DNA from: Anadara kagoshimensis
Lineage: Eukaryota; Mollusca; Bivalvia; Arcoida; Arcidae
Direction of reading: 5' to 3'
Assembly: GCA_021292105.1 (NCBI GenBank)
Contig: CM037873.1
Location: 9,773,489 to 9,837,488, forward strand
Length of the DNA stretch: 64,000 nt
Shown: piece by piece, positions 11,940 to 51,771 of the stretch
Layout of the letters: each line of letters opens with the position of its first letter
Numbering within the stretch: position 1 is the stretch's first letter
Program-made: the position numbers and the translations under genes
The notes under the pieces: model-generated
What the model was told of the DNA's origin: nothing
The model's input: the letters and a program-made list of their open reading frames with translations, nothing else
Databases searched by the model: none

Positions 11940-12205
11940 TTAAGGAGGTCCGGGTTCGAACCCAGGCGGGGTCGCTTTAAGATTTTAAAATAGGTAGTTA
12001 CTACTCTACCGTCAAGAATTTGTGCATTTAGAAAAGAGGTCCTTTAAAAAAGACAAAAGCTCGATGCTCCGTGACGCGGTAGCCTTGGCATGATAAATAA
12101 TCTCCCTTTATTTAAGCCCCATCTTACATTACAAAATATCTAGCACTTTAACTGTAGCTTGTGACGTCTTGATATGGCTGAAATATGTTTAACGATAGAA
12201 CATAC
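11940..12205 (+). mobile_element. tRNA-derived SINE, diverged
   Basis: B-box sequence GGGTTCGAACCCAGGCGGGG opens it. It ends with GTGACGTCTTGATATGGCTG and a decayed GTTTAACGATAG tail. It has the same overall plan as the SINE at 9.5 kb but a more diverged centre. Confidence 0.7.
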
Positions 12206-13230
12206 CATCTTTTTCATTGATTCATTCTTTTGAAAATGATACAATCATTTGCTGATTGTTTGGTTACACGTTTAGCTAAGCTTATTTTCGGAGATTTGTT
12301 CTCTCTTTTATATTCACCTAAACACCCAACATGCAGCCTGTAGTCCGGAAAATGTATTTTCCCAGTATATACAAGTACAAGACATTTTGGTCCTTTTTAA
12401 AAACCGCTGGCTTTCTTACCTAAAACTCCACGATTATATCATTTTAAGTTTCAAATATACACCCAATACATAATCCCACGGCTTTAGTTCAGCATTAGTT
12501 CGGTACCCGTTTTGTCCTGAGTTGTTAATCAGTGATACTAATTCATGTTTGTTTCTCCATCGTATTGTTTTATTTTGTTATTTCGTGTATTGTTAATGCT
12601 ATTGAACGTTGCCAAGAGTATTTATTCAGATCGAATTGCCCTTGTTTTATTTGAATGTATAACTTTCTTTCGTCGTATAGATTATTAATAACATTATACA
12701 TAAATAATAAGAAGCAGTTCTTGTCATCCTTTACTTATTCGTTACATCATTTTTTTTCTCACTCTTCTTCTCTATTTCACCCGGCCTCATTGCTCCTTTA
12801 GAAGTTCGTGGTTTAACTAAAAGGACTAGTAGGTTAACTAAAAACAAATATAAGACTTGAAATCTTCCAATTTTTTGAAAAGAAAGCATTTTCACTGCAT
12901 GAACGTGCACAACGAAATATGCTGCGTACATATAAACTTTTGACTAAAGCACATTTTATACAAAAGCTTATCATGGCTCTCCGAAATATTTATATCTGTC
13001 ATCACAATATTGTTTTTAAGAATGTTTCTATCAAATGTTGTCCCGGATATATTTGGCATCGGACTCCATTACCCAATTTCACATGGCGTGTGTTTTTCTT
13101 CTTAAGCACTCGACCTCAATTCACTGCTTGAAGTTATTTTGTTTGGCTGGTTTAACTTAACTTGCCATTGAAAAAAATTGCTGTGTTTTGGGGAGTGGTA
13201 TTCGGATATGGACCTTTATATTTAGTTTTT
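12206..13230. other. AT-rich intergenic DNA
   Basis: No supported gene. Overlapping short open frames at 12.7-13.1 kb on both strands lack motifs. Confidence 0.4.
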
Positions 13231-13247
13231 TTAGCTCACCTGAGCCA

Positions 13248-13279
<32 letters not shown>

Positions 13280-13308
13280 GTCCGTTGTCTGTCGTCGTCG
13301 TCGTCGTC

Positions 13309-13347
<39 letters not shown>

Positions 13348-14833
13348 ACGAACCACTGGGCAGATTTCAACGAGACTTGTCAGATGCATGTCTTGGTCGG
13401 TGCAATTCAAATTTGTTCGTGGTGTTGCCATGGCTACCATAACTAGGTCAAGGTGACCTAGGGTGCAAAAATCTTAAAAAATCTTCTTCTCCGAAAGTAT
13501 TGATTAGAGAAAAAATCTGATGTGATATTTGGCTTCTCTAGGGTCTTTAGCCTATAGTTTGTTCATTTTGTGAAATTCGGACAAAAAATAGGTTACGCGT
13601 TTTTGCGTTTAATTTTGAAAAAATCGTAAAATAGCTTCAAATTGTTATAACTTGACTATTTGGCCAGATAATGACATGGGGTTTTCAGTTTGACATCTTC
13701 TTGTTAGTATCTTCAAATTGAGGTCAAGGTCAATTGTGAAGGTCGTGACCTAATTTTTTTTACCTCTGATTATAATTATTATCTCGAAAACTATAAACTT
13801 TTTGTATAGGCATGTATATTAGAATGTTGTAGGTATTGATACAACAATCATTTTGGTGTATAGAAAAAGGTCATGGGTTCAAAGGTCAAGGTCACAGATG
13901 TAAAACAATACCAAAATGGTTACTTATCTCGAAAACTATAAACTTTTTGTATAGGCATTTATATTAGAATGTTGTAGGTATTGATACAATGATCATTTTG
14001 ATATATAGAAAAAGGTCATGGGTTCAAAGGTCAAGGTCACAGATGCGAAACAATACGGAAATGTTTAATTATCTCGAAAACTATAAACTTTTTGTATAGG
14101 CATGTATATTAGAATGCTGTAGGTATTGATACAACGATCATTTTGATGTACAGAAAGAGGTCATGGGTTCAAAGGTCAAGGTCACAGATGCGAAACAATA
14201 CGGAAATGTTTAATTATCTCGAAAACTATAAACTTTTTGTATAGGCATGTATATTAGAATGTTGTAGGTATTGATACAACGATCATTTTGATGTATAGAA
14301 AAAGGTCATGGGTTCAAAGGTCAAGGTCACAGATGCGAGACAATACCGAAATGGTTAATTATCTCGAAAACTATAAACTTTTTGTATAGGCATGTATATT
14401 AGAATGTTGTAGGTATTGATACAACAATCATTTTGATGTATAGAAAAAGGTCATGGGTTCAAAGGTCAAGGTCACAGATGCGAATCAATACCGAAATGGT
14501 TAATTATCTCGAAAACTATAAACTTTTTGTATAGGCATGTATATTAGAATGTTGTAGGTATTGATACAATGATCATTTTGACGTATAGAAAAAGGTCATG
14601 GGTTCAAAGGTCAAGGTCACAGATGCGAAAACAATACTGAAATGGTTAATTATCTTGAAAACTATAAAAGTTTTGTATAGGCATGTATATTAGAATGTTG
14701 TAGGTATTGATGCAATGATCATTTTGATGTAAAGAAAAAATTCATTGGGGTTTAGTATTTATGTTTTCTTTAAATCTATCAGCTAGCCATTAGTTATCAG
14801 GTGAGCGTATAAGGCCCATGGGCCTCTTGTTTT
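13231..14833 (+). mobile_element. Non-autonomous Helentron/pearl-like element
   Basis: The 5' end is an inverted repeat, AGCTCACCTGAGCC facing GGCTCAAGTGAGCT (13,233-13,263). It is followed by a (GTC)n microsatellite (about 13,287-13,318), a leader with AGGTCAAGGTGACCTAGG, a 145-bp tandem array, and a 3' end with a GGCCCATGGGCC hairpin (14,813-14,824) then TCTTGTTTT. Known pearl/Helentron-like elements of bivalves combine terminal hairpins, a microsatellite and tandem core repeats. No Rep/helicase coding is present, so it is non-autonomous. The class call rests on architecture. Confidence 0.7.
13770..14745 (+). repeat. Tandem array, 145-bp unit
   Basis: Units beginning at ATCTCGAAAACTATAAAC start at 13,781, 13,926, 14,071, 14,216, 14,361, 14,506 and 14,652, a period of 145-146 bp. 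Units are nearly identical, each containing GGTCATGGGTTCAAAGG and AAGGTCACAGATG. The first and last units are partial or more diverged. Confidence 0.95.
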
Positions 14834-16488
14834 AATTGCACACATGCTAATGAAACACAAAATACTCATTCTAACAACTACACAGGATGATAAAATCAAT
14901 GTTTATTTCATTTTTGAAATAGTGATACATACATGTATGCGGAAACACAATATAAACACTTTGTTACAGAATAATTCCTTAACTGTATGCAGTTTTTAAA
15001 ACCATGTAAACGAGAACTCGAACTTGAAAATTAAACAACATGAGTTTCGATGAGATTATGAAGGCATTAATATATTTCTAAAAAACGTGAATAGGTAGAA
15101 AGTGATGAGAGTGCATTATGTACATAGATGTTTGAAGAACATACAATCTTTGGATAATACAGAAAAAGATTACTTTTTTCTATATCTTATAATTCATAAT
15201 GACGTGAATTAGCCCAAAGGTGATACAAAAACAGATGCAATGACAAATGAGTTTTAGTAGTAAACGAATTGAAAATGATCCTTTTAACAATTTGACACAC
15301 AACTACATATACGTATTACAGCAGAGGCTTAAATGACAAACTTACAGGTTGGTTTGACTGGTACAGTTTGTATCACCGAGATTAACAAAATGACACTTAT
15401 GATAGTGTTTATAAAATACAGAACGTAATTAAAAAAATTAATATTTATTCAACATCAATCTGTAACACTATCGTATCTGAACTTGATTCATGATTACAGA
15501 ATAAGGATTTATGGGTCACATATAAGCAATGGAATAAGATGTTATTCTGAAAAACTCAAAATAGGTAGTATAAAAGATGTGCGTTGCCGTTTTACCAAAT
15601 CATGGATAAGAATAACAAATCTACTTACTTTGTGCATGGTAGTGAATGTTAAAACAGTTAAGAAAAATGAGAGATATGTTGTTTTAACATGAATCGGAAT
15701 TAATTAAATTCATAAAATGTTATAACAAAATTTACTCGTGTGCAGACATATAGCACGATAGCACATATATCTAGAACACAAAATCTTGAACTTATCAAAC
15801 AAAATATTATCCGTAAAGAATTTAGTAATCATTTAACAATAATCCACATTACGTATATACAAAATGTAAGTTATCAAACATCATATGCTTCTGTCATTAT
15901 GCTTGATTTGAGTGATCTTAACAACGGAATATATGCAACATACATAGGGTAATTTTAAACTTAATGTCTACCATTCGTTCTTTATATGCCCATACAACCA
16001 AATAGCATGGCGCATGCAACGTGCGATAAAACAATTTCTAATTAATGTTCAATTACCAGCAGCTTATGTTCAGAAACTACAATATTTACACACTGCTATT
16101 GTAAGTTCTATTTTTGAACAATTTACATTAGACATAAGACTACATTTGTTATAGCTTGCATATTCAACATTTGTTAATACATTTACATATACACATGCCT
16201 ATAAGTCAAGAACAACAATACGTATACGTTAGTAAAACGGATGGATAAACATGTACAAGAACACCCCTTTACATGCCGAGTTGATTTCATGTATCAGCAA
16301 GTCCATGTAAGGATCGATTAATATGCCGAAATTTAACGATATTTCACATTTATTGACAATTCATATGTCACAATCCAATTATTTCAAGAAGTTCTAAGCG
16401 ACCTGACCGAATTTGTTTTAAATATACAAAATATTTACAAAATTAATACAGTATATTAAAAGTAAACATCATGATTGTCAGCACTATG
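14834..16488 (-). other. Probable 3' UTR and downstream flank of the receptor gene
   Basis: AT-rich, repeat-poor DNA after the receptor stop codon. Several AATAAA signals occur on the minus strand, for example at 14,902-14,907, so the 3' UTR end cannot be fixed. Short plus-strand open frames here lack motifs. Confidence 0.4.
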
Positions 16489-43550
<27,062 letters not shown>

Positions 43551-44117
43551 CTAGAATTTAAAAAAGAATTATAAATTAATTGTAATTATAAAAAAAACAA
43601 TGAATAGAATTAAAAATTATTTGCAATATTTTATTGCAAAATTAAAAATCAATTATGTCATATTTCCATTATGTTAATAAAAGAATATTCGAAGATCATT
43701 ACTATTTATTGGCTTGTCATTTTTAGCAAAATTTAGAGCAAGCAAATCCCCTTACTCGTGTTTAAAAAGGGTTATCCTAAATAAATGTATATTTTTAATG
43801 GATGGTTTTGTTATTTATATGGGCAATTTCAGATCACCATTTCTTTAAAGTGCATGTATGGTGATTCATCGCGTCAAAATGGCAAGCAAACGTTATAATT
43901 TAATTTTGTATGTTGTGGTTGACAGAAATGAAATATAGCAGTCAAAACCATCAAAACCACATTTACAGTGCAAAAGTCATAAACTACAATGAACCAACAA
44001 CGTAAGCGTTTATATGTACTTAGGGATATAGACCGCTTAATTGACCAAATTATGTCTTCTTTCACAAACTCGGCAAGCAATAATTTTGTGTTATTGTCAG
44101 AAATATACTATTGTCTA
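43551..44117. other. Intron upstream of the first secure exon
   Basis: AT-rich. Nothing recognised. Confidence 0.4.
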
Positions 44118-44325
44118 AATTTTCTGCTAGTTAAAATGTCACATTCATCAAAAAAACTAAGTCATACTCCCTCATGCAAAGCATTTCCTTTGCTGATTTT
44201 GGGTAAAAAATATGTCAGTCTTATGAGTTTCTTTCAACATCTTGGAAAAAAAGTTTAGGTTTTATAATTTTGGTCCAAGCACTACTGATAAGGAATTGTA
44301 TTCCGAAACGGATGTGATTTTGGAC
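44118..44325 (+). repeat. Dispersed repeat B
   Basis: ACTCCCTCATGCAAAGCATT at the start and GGTCCAAGCACTACTGATAA, then TTCCGAAACGG, at the end, as at 26.9 kb. The reverse copy at 56.13-56.33 kb matches it along its length. Confidence 0.75.
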
Positions 44326-44907
44326 AGGTTACAATAAACCGGTACATGGAACTTTCCCATTAATACACACACCATAACCTGTTTTACAATGCAACATGAT
44401 AAAGAATATTTTAGTATTTGCTAATTATGCCTTCTTTGGCAACATTGTGGTTTATTTATATATTAGATACATAAACCATCTTGAGCAGAAACCTAGACAA
44501 ATAACTACATGTTATCTCTACAATACCATTAAATGTCCTCAGCGGCATGGCCAGATTTATGTTTCTGTCTGGATTCAATTTCATGTTTCTTTACATTTGC
44601 TGACTTAGTATTAATGTAATAAAACATGAGAGAATAAAAGTTAAATATGAGTATAGTATATGATGTATTATATCGATATACTTCAACACAATTTAATTCA
44701 TTTTTATTCTATTCCATTTTGTATTTACATCATTTATTTAGGCTCTTGTTCTAACAACACCAGTTTATTGTCGAAATAAAAATATTTTGAGAATGTTTAA
44801 GGCACCAGATTCACAACTAACAATATCATAAAAGAATATAACCCCTTCCTCGTTTTATCGAGTGGTCAAACCAAAAATCAATCATGCCAAACTGGACAAA
44901 TGAGACC

Positions 44908-44911
<4 letters not shown>

Positions 44912-44957
<46 letters not shown>

Positions 44958-44972
44958 GTGTGTGTGTGTGTG
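44912..44972. repeat. (TA)n(TG)n microsatellite
   Basis: About 21 TA units running into about 8 TG units. Confidence 0.95.
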
Positions 44973-45349
44973 AACCAAGTTTAGTAAATTAAAGTAATAA
45001 ACATTATAAAATTATAGATAACTTAAAGCTTCCTAGAATACATTTGCAGGTAACACAAAATCCTTGCACAAAGAAATTGGTCTAGTTAAATTTTATTACT
45101 TACATAAAAATGAAAAATGGTAATGTTTTTGAAACTCCACAAGCGTTGTGAATATACTGCAATGATTTAGATGAAGTGTCTTTTAACAAGACACAATGCA
45201 ACAAAAATATTAGGTTTCTGCTTGGAAACAAAAATAGTAATATAAAATCAATAAACTCATACTGCTTTTAAACTTGTTTTTTACAGTGAAATATGTCTGT
45301 TAGAACTGATATACAGTCTTTGATGACTTACATATTATTTTAATTATTC

Positions 45350-45800
45350 TTATCAGTAAAGTTTAAATTCCATTACAACTAAAATGCCAATTTTCATCAA
45401 ATACCCATAGGATAGAAATTTTTATTAATCATCGACATTACAGGGGAAGAACTAAGATTCTAAATTGAAAAAATCGTGACTACTCAAACATGAAATTCCT
45501 TAATTATCACACAGACAATACTCAAGTAAAGGTTAGATGTTGTAATGCGTCTGAATTAATCACTGACAACACAAGGGCTTATAGGTTCAAATTTCAATAC
45601 TATTTTATTACAAAGCAGAATTGATTTTTATATTGATGGACTAGCAAAATGTATTTTTATTCTTAATATAAAAGGCAACAAAATTGAACGTTTTGTAAAA
45701 TTCATCTATTCTTGATTAAAAAGACAACAGAATTGAACAAAGTAAGGTATTTTAGATAAAGGTAAAATTAAGTTAGCAGCACAAGCTTAATTAAAACCAA
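45350..45800. repeat. Direct repeat D, copy 1
   Basis: Shares TGTTGTAATGCGTCTG, AATCACTGACAACACAAG, AGGTTCAAAT and AAGGCAACAAAATTGAA in order with copy 2 at 46.76-47.12 kb. A B-box-like GGTTCAAAT suggests a SINE but no A box was secure. Confidence 0.7.
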
Positions 45801-45837
45801 ACGAAACTGGCAAATTAAGTTTAACTCATGAATTGCA

Positions 45838-46010
45838 CCCGGGAACTGAGACCGAGAGCGCTGAAACGATATTTGCCCTCTTTTAAGTAAAGTGTACCCC
45901 TCATGTGTTTAATCTAATTGAGAATAAAAGGTATATGGACTTTTTGCAATTCAAATATGTATATGGTATTTGGGAATACAGAGACATCATACGTATATAT
46001 TTACAATTTG
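45838..46010 (-). mobile_element. RT-tail family fragment
   Basis: Diverged tail containing GAACTGAGACCGAGAGCGCT and TCATGTGTTTAATCTAATT blocks. Confidence 0.5.
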
Positions 46011-46659
46011 GCTCTTTCTCTCTTCGATAAAACACACAAAGGCAATTGTATTAAAATTCCTGTTTCAATAGGGTCATGACAATTTACGGGTATGAATAAA
46101 AACTTTCTTTCAAAATATTAATACTTAGTCCGTTACTCCTTCGCAACCTGATTTTCTGATCATTATCGTCTACTACAACTGGGATTGTAACAAATAAGGC
46201 TTTTAATAATAGAGTTTATAGACTACAAAACAAAAAGTTAAGTCACAGCAAAAAGTTAGGTATTATTCTAAAACCATAATTAAAATTGAAACTCATAAGA
46301 AAATGTCTGAATTTTGAATACTCGGATGTTAATTTCCCGTAGGATAACGTCATAACCCCAACATGATGACGTTATGTGATTGCATTTTGATTATGACGCC
46401 ACTAAAGGTCTCCAGGTCATGTGAGATACGCTGATCTCGCATGGCAAAAACAAAAAGCCAAGAGTTGAAAAAAAGTATTGGTACAAAATTTATTGAAAGA
46501 ATTAATTGTAAATAAAGGTGCAGACATTTCTGATTATGGTATTCAAGAGGTAATGCAAGATAGGTCGGCGCCAAATTCTAAATGAAGACCTTCGCCCTTC
46601 ATCGACTTTGGCATGTACGACACTATCTTGCATTACATATTCAAAAACCATGATCAGAA

Positions 46660-46770
46660 TGTTTTTGTTAACAGCAATATTATGATCGTGACGACCATAA
46701 AACTTTTTAAGGACTGTGATAAGTATGGGCTCCCTGCGTTAAAAATGTATTTGTAATTAATTATTATTAT
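46660..46770 (-). mobile_element. RT coding fragment (RT-tail family)
   Basis: ATCGTGACGACCATAAAACT corresponds to the KKFYGRHH-coding segment in reverse. The rest is decayed. Confidence 0.6.
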
Positions 46771-47120
46771 TGTCGGTAAAGTATAAATTCTATTACAACT
46801 ACAAATGCCAATCAAACGCCCATGGGGTAGATATTCCGATCAATCGTCAGCTTTACAGGAAAAGAACAATGATTTTAAATTGAAAAAAATTGTGACAACT
46901 CAAGCGTGGCACTCCTTAATGACAATGATTTAGTAAATTAGATGTTGTAATGCGTCTGTATAAATCACTGACAAAACAAGAATTTGTTGGTTCAAATTCT
47001 AGTTGCTAAATTACTACAAAGCAAAAAATATCTTTAACTATTTGACCAAAACAATAAAGGCAACAAAATTAAACATAAAAAGGAATTTCAGATAAAGTGG
47101 GACATAACTCACAAGAACAA
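46763..47120. repeat. Direct repeat D, copy 2
   Basis: Second copy of the repeat at 45.35 kb, about 1.4 kb away in the same orientation. Confidence 0.7.
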
Positions 47121-47637
47121 GTAGAAACTACAAATATACAATAAAGTTCATAATTACTAAAAATTGAACCGGTCTGTTTGTGTTTGAACTTTATTGCTAG
47201 TCATTGTAATGGACTTCTATCAGATGAGATTCAAAATTTTTTGAAAAACTTGTGTTTGTGTCTTTTATATATGACTGATGTTTATTTAACCATGGAACTG
47301 TCTTAAACGGTGTCTATATTGCTATCAATTCCATTGCACTGCATAACAACATTGTAAGTTTGCCTTCCATGACACGGCAGTAAACGTCATTTCATGACCA
47401 ATAAATTGTTACAGTTTGATGCTTTTTAAAATCACTTTTAAGTTGTTGTTTTTAAATCATGAAATCATGACTAAATTAAAAAAAACTTGCTGCTTATGTC
47501 AAAAATAATGTAAAAATCTATGATCGGTGAGTGTACGATGGAGGTTTAGGACGTTCAATTCAGTTAAATGTTAAAAACAAACTGATATTGCTAAAACGAA
47601 AGAAATTTTATGTGGTATGGAAGATTCTGTCTTGTTA

Positions 47638-47800
47638 AAGTGAAAGGTAAGCACCGAGTTCAACCATGCATATTATTTACACTTAATTATGATTTAGGGA
47701 TGCTAAAAGGTGAATGCTTCACTTGAGTATAACCATACACATTGTTTTCACTTTATTGTGAGTAAGTATTACTAAAAGGTGAATGTTTGACTTGATGGAC
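47638..47800. repeat. Degenerate tandem repeat, about 72-bp unit
   Basis: Units with AAAGGTAAGCACCGAGTTC, AAAGGTGAATGCTTCACTTG and AAAGGTGAATGTTTGACTTG, each followed by an ACCATRCA...TTTTCACTT(T/A)A stretch. Confidence 0.65.
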
Positions 47801-47994
47801 TGCAGATACACAACAGTGAAAATAATCCTATTTATAATAAGTCGCACAATGGGTGTAAATTGATATTATAGATTTGGGACATGAAATGTTGTAAATATAT
47901 ATGCTCAAGACAACAAAGCACTAAAACAAAGCAAGGTTTCTGTCTGACAAAAACACAGAATAAAATTGTTGTAGAATTGGAACATTATTGTTAT

Positions 47995-48230
47995 AAGTAT
48001 GATATCTATGCATCACTATTACCTTGGATATATTTTACGCCCAATAAGTCCATGTCCTTTTCATGGCAGGTGAAGCTAACTAAACAGTGGGTGCTTACTC
48101 TTCCGGATCAACCGGCCTCAATTTCCTTGATGGAAATCTCATGTTTAACTTAATTTGCCAGTTTGAAAGTGTTTACTTTGATTTTGAATTTTGATATGGA
48201 CATGGATTATTATATCTGTGTTTCATTTAG
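47995..48230 (+). mobile_element. RT-tail family copy
   Basis: Tail from ATTACCTTGGATATATTTTA through ACTCTTCCGGATCAACCGGC to GGACATGGATTATTATATC. Confidence 0.8.
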
Positions 48231-48567
48231 ACTTGTGATATATTAATTATACAAGAAACGTGTAGCTGAGGAGTGACCGCGTATTTATAAAAAACACAAT
48301 CAAGAACATACAGATACGTGCAAGAAGTATTCGGACACTTTGTGAAATCCTTCTTCGTTTCATATAAAATCATACATTTTCTTTTTAAAGAAATCCTCAA
48401 AAATGTATTTCTTCGCCAATTTCCATAACTTTTTCAAGCTTAATTATCGTACAATTTGTTGTAACTTCTTCTAATAATTTTCAAAATCCTGTCCGTGTTA
48501 TAACAGTCAAGAAAACATGAGTAAACAACATTATTAACATCAATGTGAAGTACGATTATTAAAAAAA

Positions 48568-48735
48568 TATACTAATCCATGTCAGAATCACAATCCAGAA
48601 GCAAAGTAAAAACTTTGGAACTACAAGTTGGGTTAGACACGTGGACTTCAATCAGGGAAGTGAGGCCGGGTGCTCCGGAAGGGTATGCACCTCCTGTTTA
48701 GCTTGCTACACCCACCACATAGTAGATTTCAATTT
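48568..48735 (-). mobile_element. RT-tail family copy
   Basis: Well preserved reverse tail: ATACTAATCCATGTCAGAAT, then GAAGTGAGGCCGGGTGCTCC, then GTTTAGCTTGCTACACCC. Confidence 0.85.
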
Positions 48736-49234
48736 CAAAAACTTAACTTTCAATTTGAAATGTTTATATATAAAAGCAATACAATTCCCTTTTCTGATTA
48801 CTTTTAAGAAAATTTTAACAAATTTTACATTTAGCAGTGAAAAATTCAAGGTAATTGATCAAGAAATGATGTTTTGATAAATTTTTTTTAAAAATATATG
48901 GTTTTATTTGAAACAAAGATGAATTTTACAAAACGTTCAAATACTTCTTGTATGTCTTTGTATATACATATACATATGTAATCCATGTCCGAATATGAGA
49001 AATTAATGATTTCCATAAATAAATGATTTCAAAAAGGTTCTGAAAATTGTTTGAGGAAAGAAAATCGTAGCTATTATTATAAACTTGCAATCTCCGATTA
49101 CATTGGAAATGTCAAAAAATTAAATATTCTATAGCCCTACAATCCAGGCAGTTTTGTAAGTAAAACAAAGGAAATTATACTAGTATTATGAGCATTTAGT
49201 AATCAATGTTTATTTTTCCGATCATACCTTTTTT

Positions 49235-49450
49235 GACGTGGCTGGTGTAGCTAGCTAGACAAAGGGAACTTACCCTTTCGGAACACCTTATTTAATTAAA
49301 ACAAAATACCAATACATGTACAACCCAAATTCCAAAAGAAGTACAAATTTTGAAGCAACTGAATATTACATTTTGTTTTAAAAGTTTTCCCATTGCCTTT
49401 TTTTGGATTGATTCTTATTTGGACATGGGCCAGTATATTTGTGTTTGATG
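49235..49450 (+). mobile_element. RT-tail copy interrupted by a reversed RT-tail fragment
   Basis: Plus-strand tail up to TTTCGGAACACC (about 49,287), then a minus-strand tail end (about 49,292-49,362, TACCAATACATGTACAAC...AAAAGAAGTACAAATTTTG), then the plus-strand tail resumes (AAAAGTTTTCCCATTGCC...GGACATGGGCCAGTATAT). Confidence 0.6.
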
Positions 49451-50029
49451 AAGGTATCCCAAGTGTAAAATGTCCTTCAAAGACTATCGCTCACTGTATT
49501 TATTTCTTTTTTATAAATGTTGATTGTATGTTTGTTTTTAGAGCTACAAAGGAGTTAATATTGATATTAAGCTAATTTTATTTCTAAATATTTTTATGGA
49601 TACAAAAACATTTGATTATAAATTATAAATTGCCTATTGTATCAGCATTGATTTTGTTATAAACTGCCGGGGTTTGCTGATTGCACAATCTATTATTCTC
49701 AACATTAAAAGACATTGTGGAACCTTAACCATCATCGACAAACGATAAAACTTTATGTATTGCTAAACAGTCTATGGCTTAATAGTTATTTGAACAAAAA
49801 TAGCTGATTGTCTATAATCCCTGGATGAAGTAGCAGTACTATTAGACAGTATTAAGTATCAATATTAAGTTTTATGATCAGGAGGGTAACAATCATTAAT
49901 CACTTTCTGGTTCTCTATTCTGTTTTATTGCTTCTGGTCGTATCGTGTGAAAGACAACATACGTAAATGACTTATGGAAGTGGCTTTGACTAAACACTCT
50001 GAATACAATATGGCTGTTAAAGTATGTGA

Positions 50030-50330
50030 TGGGGTTTCTTGTTCGTTCTGCGCTCGTTACATGATGTAATAGGATTCCATGCTTTATGTCAAATGCATTA
50101 TATGGCAGGATTTCACATTCTACAGATTTCTAAGTCCCTTGCACTATGCGACAGACAGGGTTCTTAAAATGTGCCTGAGGGTTTCTTGTTCTGTGTATGC
50201 TACACTATTCGGCGGGGTTCCTATGTAATGTTTGCAGGGACCCTGTTCTATATCTGACATTGTCTGGTACAGTATTCAGAAAGCCCCGTGTTATTTGTGT
50301 GGGTTCCCTGTTCAATGTCTGTTACAGATT
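50030..50330. repeat. Degenerate minisatellite
   Basis: Loose repeats around GGGTTTCTTGTTC / GGGTTCCTATG / GGGACCCTGTTC / GGGTTCCCTGTTC at roughly 40-60 bp spacing. Confidence 0.5.
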
Positions 50331-50342
50331 TTAAGGTATATA

Positions 50343-50378
50343 TTTATTATTATTATTATTATTAATATTAATATTATT
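50343..50378. repeat. (TTA)n microsatellite
   Basis: About twelve trinucleotide units with two ATA interruptions. Confidence 0.9.
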
Positions 50379-50499
50379 ATCTCATTTAACTTTTGGTATC
50401 GTTATTGGTATCATTTTCATTCCTTAAATACAGGCATTCAATATATAAATCTATAAAGATGTGTTGTATTTTGTCTGCAGTTTACAGTTACATATACCA

Positions 50500-50600
50500 G
50501 TTTTAATTGAACAACACTAGATAGCCGTTTCGGAATACAATTCCTCATCAATAGTGCTTGAACCAAAATTTTAACTAGCAGCAAATTTTGACAATAGTAT
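50500..50600 (-). repeat. Dispersed repeat B (reverse)
   Basis: AGCCGTTTCGGAATACAATTC followed by ATAGTGCTTGAACCAAAATT, the reverse of the end of repeat B at 44.3 kb. Confidence 0.65.
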
Positions 50601-50924
50601 ATTTCTGACAATAAAACAAAATTATTGCCAGCTGGGTTTGTGATATCTGCGGGGCACTTGCCATCAGGAGAGATACCGATACAGATCAGTATTTGTTTTC
50701 TGGCTTATGCACACACAAATAAGGAAATCCTTCTCTTTGCACAGTAACACGATTGCGTGTGTATTTCGGTCGCTTAAACGTGGATTATATAAATAAATAA
50801 ATTTGCAATCGTGTTTATTTAATATTACATTTATCAAACTCGTTAAATTATTCAGTTGTTTATTGGCGTCAATATTACATAATTAGTAATTTAGATTCTG
50901 TATGCAATTAATTTATATATACTC

Positions 50925-51075
50925 ACACACATTTTACAGACTCTATATATCCATTGTACAAAAAACGATATTTTTGCAATTAATTATAAAATATATAATA
51001 ATCTTATATATGTACCCACTCACACATTTTACAGAGATTCTATATAAACATTCTACAGTAAAACGATATTTATTG
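50925..51075. repeat. Two-copy tandem repeat, about 110 bp
   Basis: CACACATTTTACAGA...CTATATA...AAAACGATATTT occurs twice in a row. Confidence 0.75.
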
Positions 51076-51529
51076 AAAAGTACTTTGAAATACATACTTA
51101 AATCATTTACATTTAAGTATAATCGATAGAAATGCATGCGCAAAACAAATTACTTTACGCATTTTAACAAAATAAAAGAATTTTGTTAAAGTAAAAACTG
51201 AAACAAATTGTCTACATTTAGCAATAAAAACAGCATTAGGCTTATTTTATAGTCGTAATTTAGCACAGTTTGAAGTCTTAAATCTACTTGATAATTGCAA
51301 AATAAAAATAGAATTACCACGTAAAGGCAATGTACATGCAATTTTATGTGAATTGCTTAACGACGGTTTGAAAATTTATATTCAGTTAAAGAACCGCACG
51401 TCATACATCCCATATATATATACACATCGAAGATCATGATATAAAGAATCAAAAAGGGCTTAACACCATCAAGATGAGTCCCAAATTATATCGAATGGTT
51501 TAGTGTGAATATCAACGCCTATATAACTG

Positions 51530-51690
51530 AACAATACCATACCGATACATATTCAAATCACAATTAAAAAGCAAACTGAAAATTGCGGAATAAAGTTAAC
51601 CATGCAAACTTCTACCAGAGAAGTGAGGCCGGGTGTTTCGTTCGTGTAAGCAACCCTGTCAAGATGGATATGCCCGCCACGTGCAAAACA
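51530..51690 (-). mobile_element. RT-tail family fragment
   Basis: Reverse tail with GAAGTGAGGCCGGGTGTTTC and GCCCGCCACGTGCAAA, immediately followed by a longer copy in the same orientation. Confidence 0.75.
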
Positions 51691-51771
51691 GACATCTATG
51701 ACGTAAAAAGCGGGTGTTTATATATGTGACATAGAGCTAAGATGTCCAAATGTTCAAATATGTATATAGAA

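Noticed and set aside
13781..14750. Regular 145-bp repeat as a centromeric satellite
   Set aside because: Only about seven units, bounded by element termini, with a related decayed copy at 33 kb. It is the core of a mobile element.
51020..51143. Short frames on both strands near 51.0 kb
   Set aside because: They arise from a 110-bp tandem repeat rich in TA and have no protein features.
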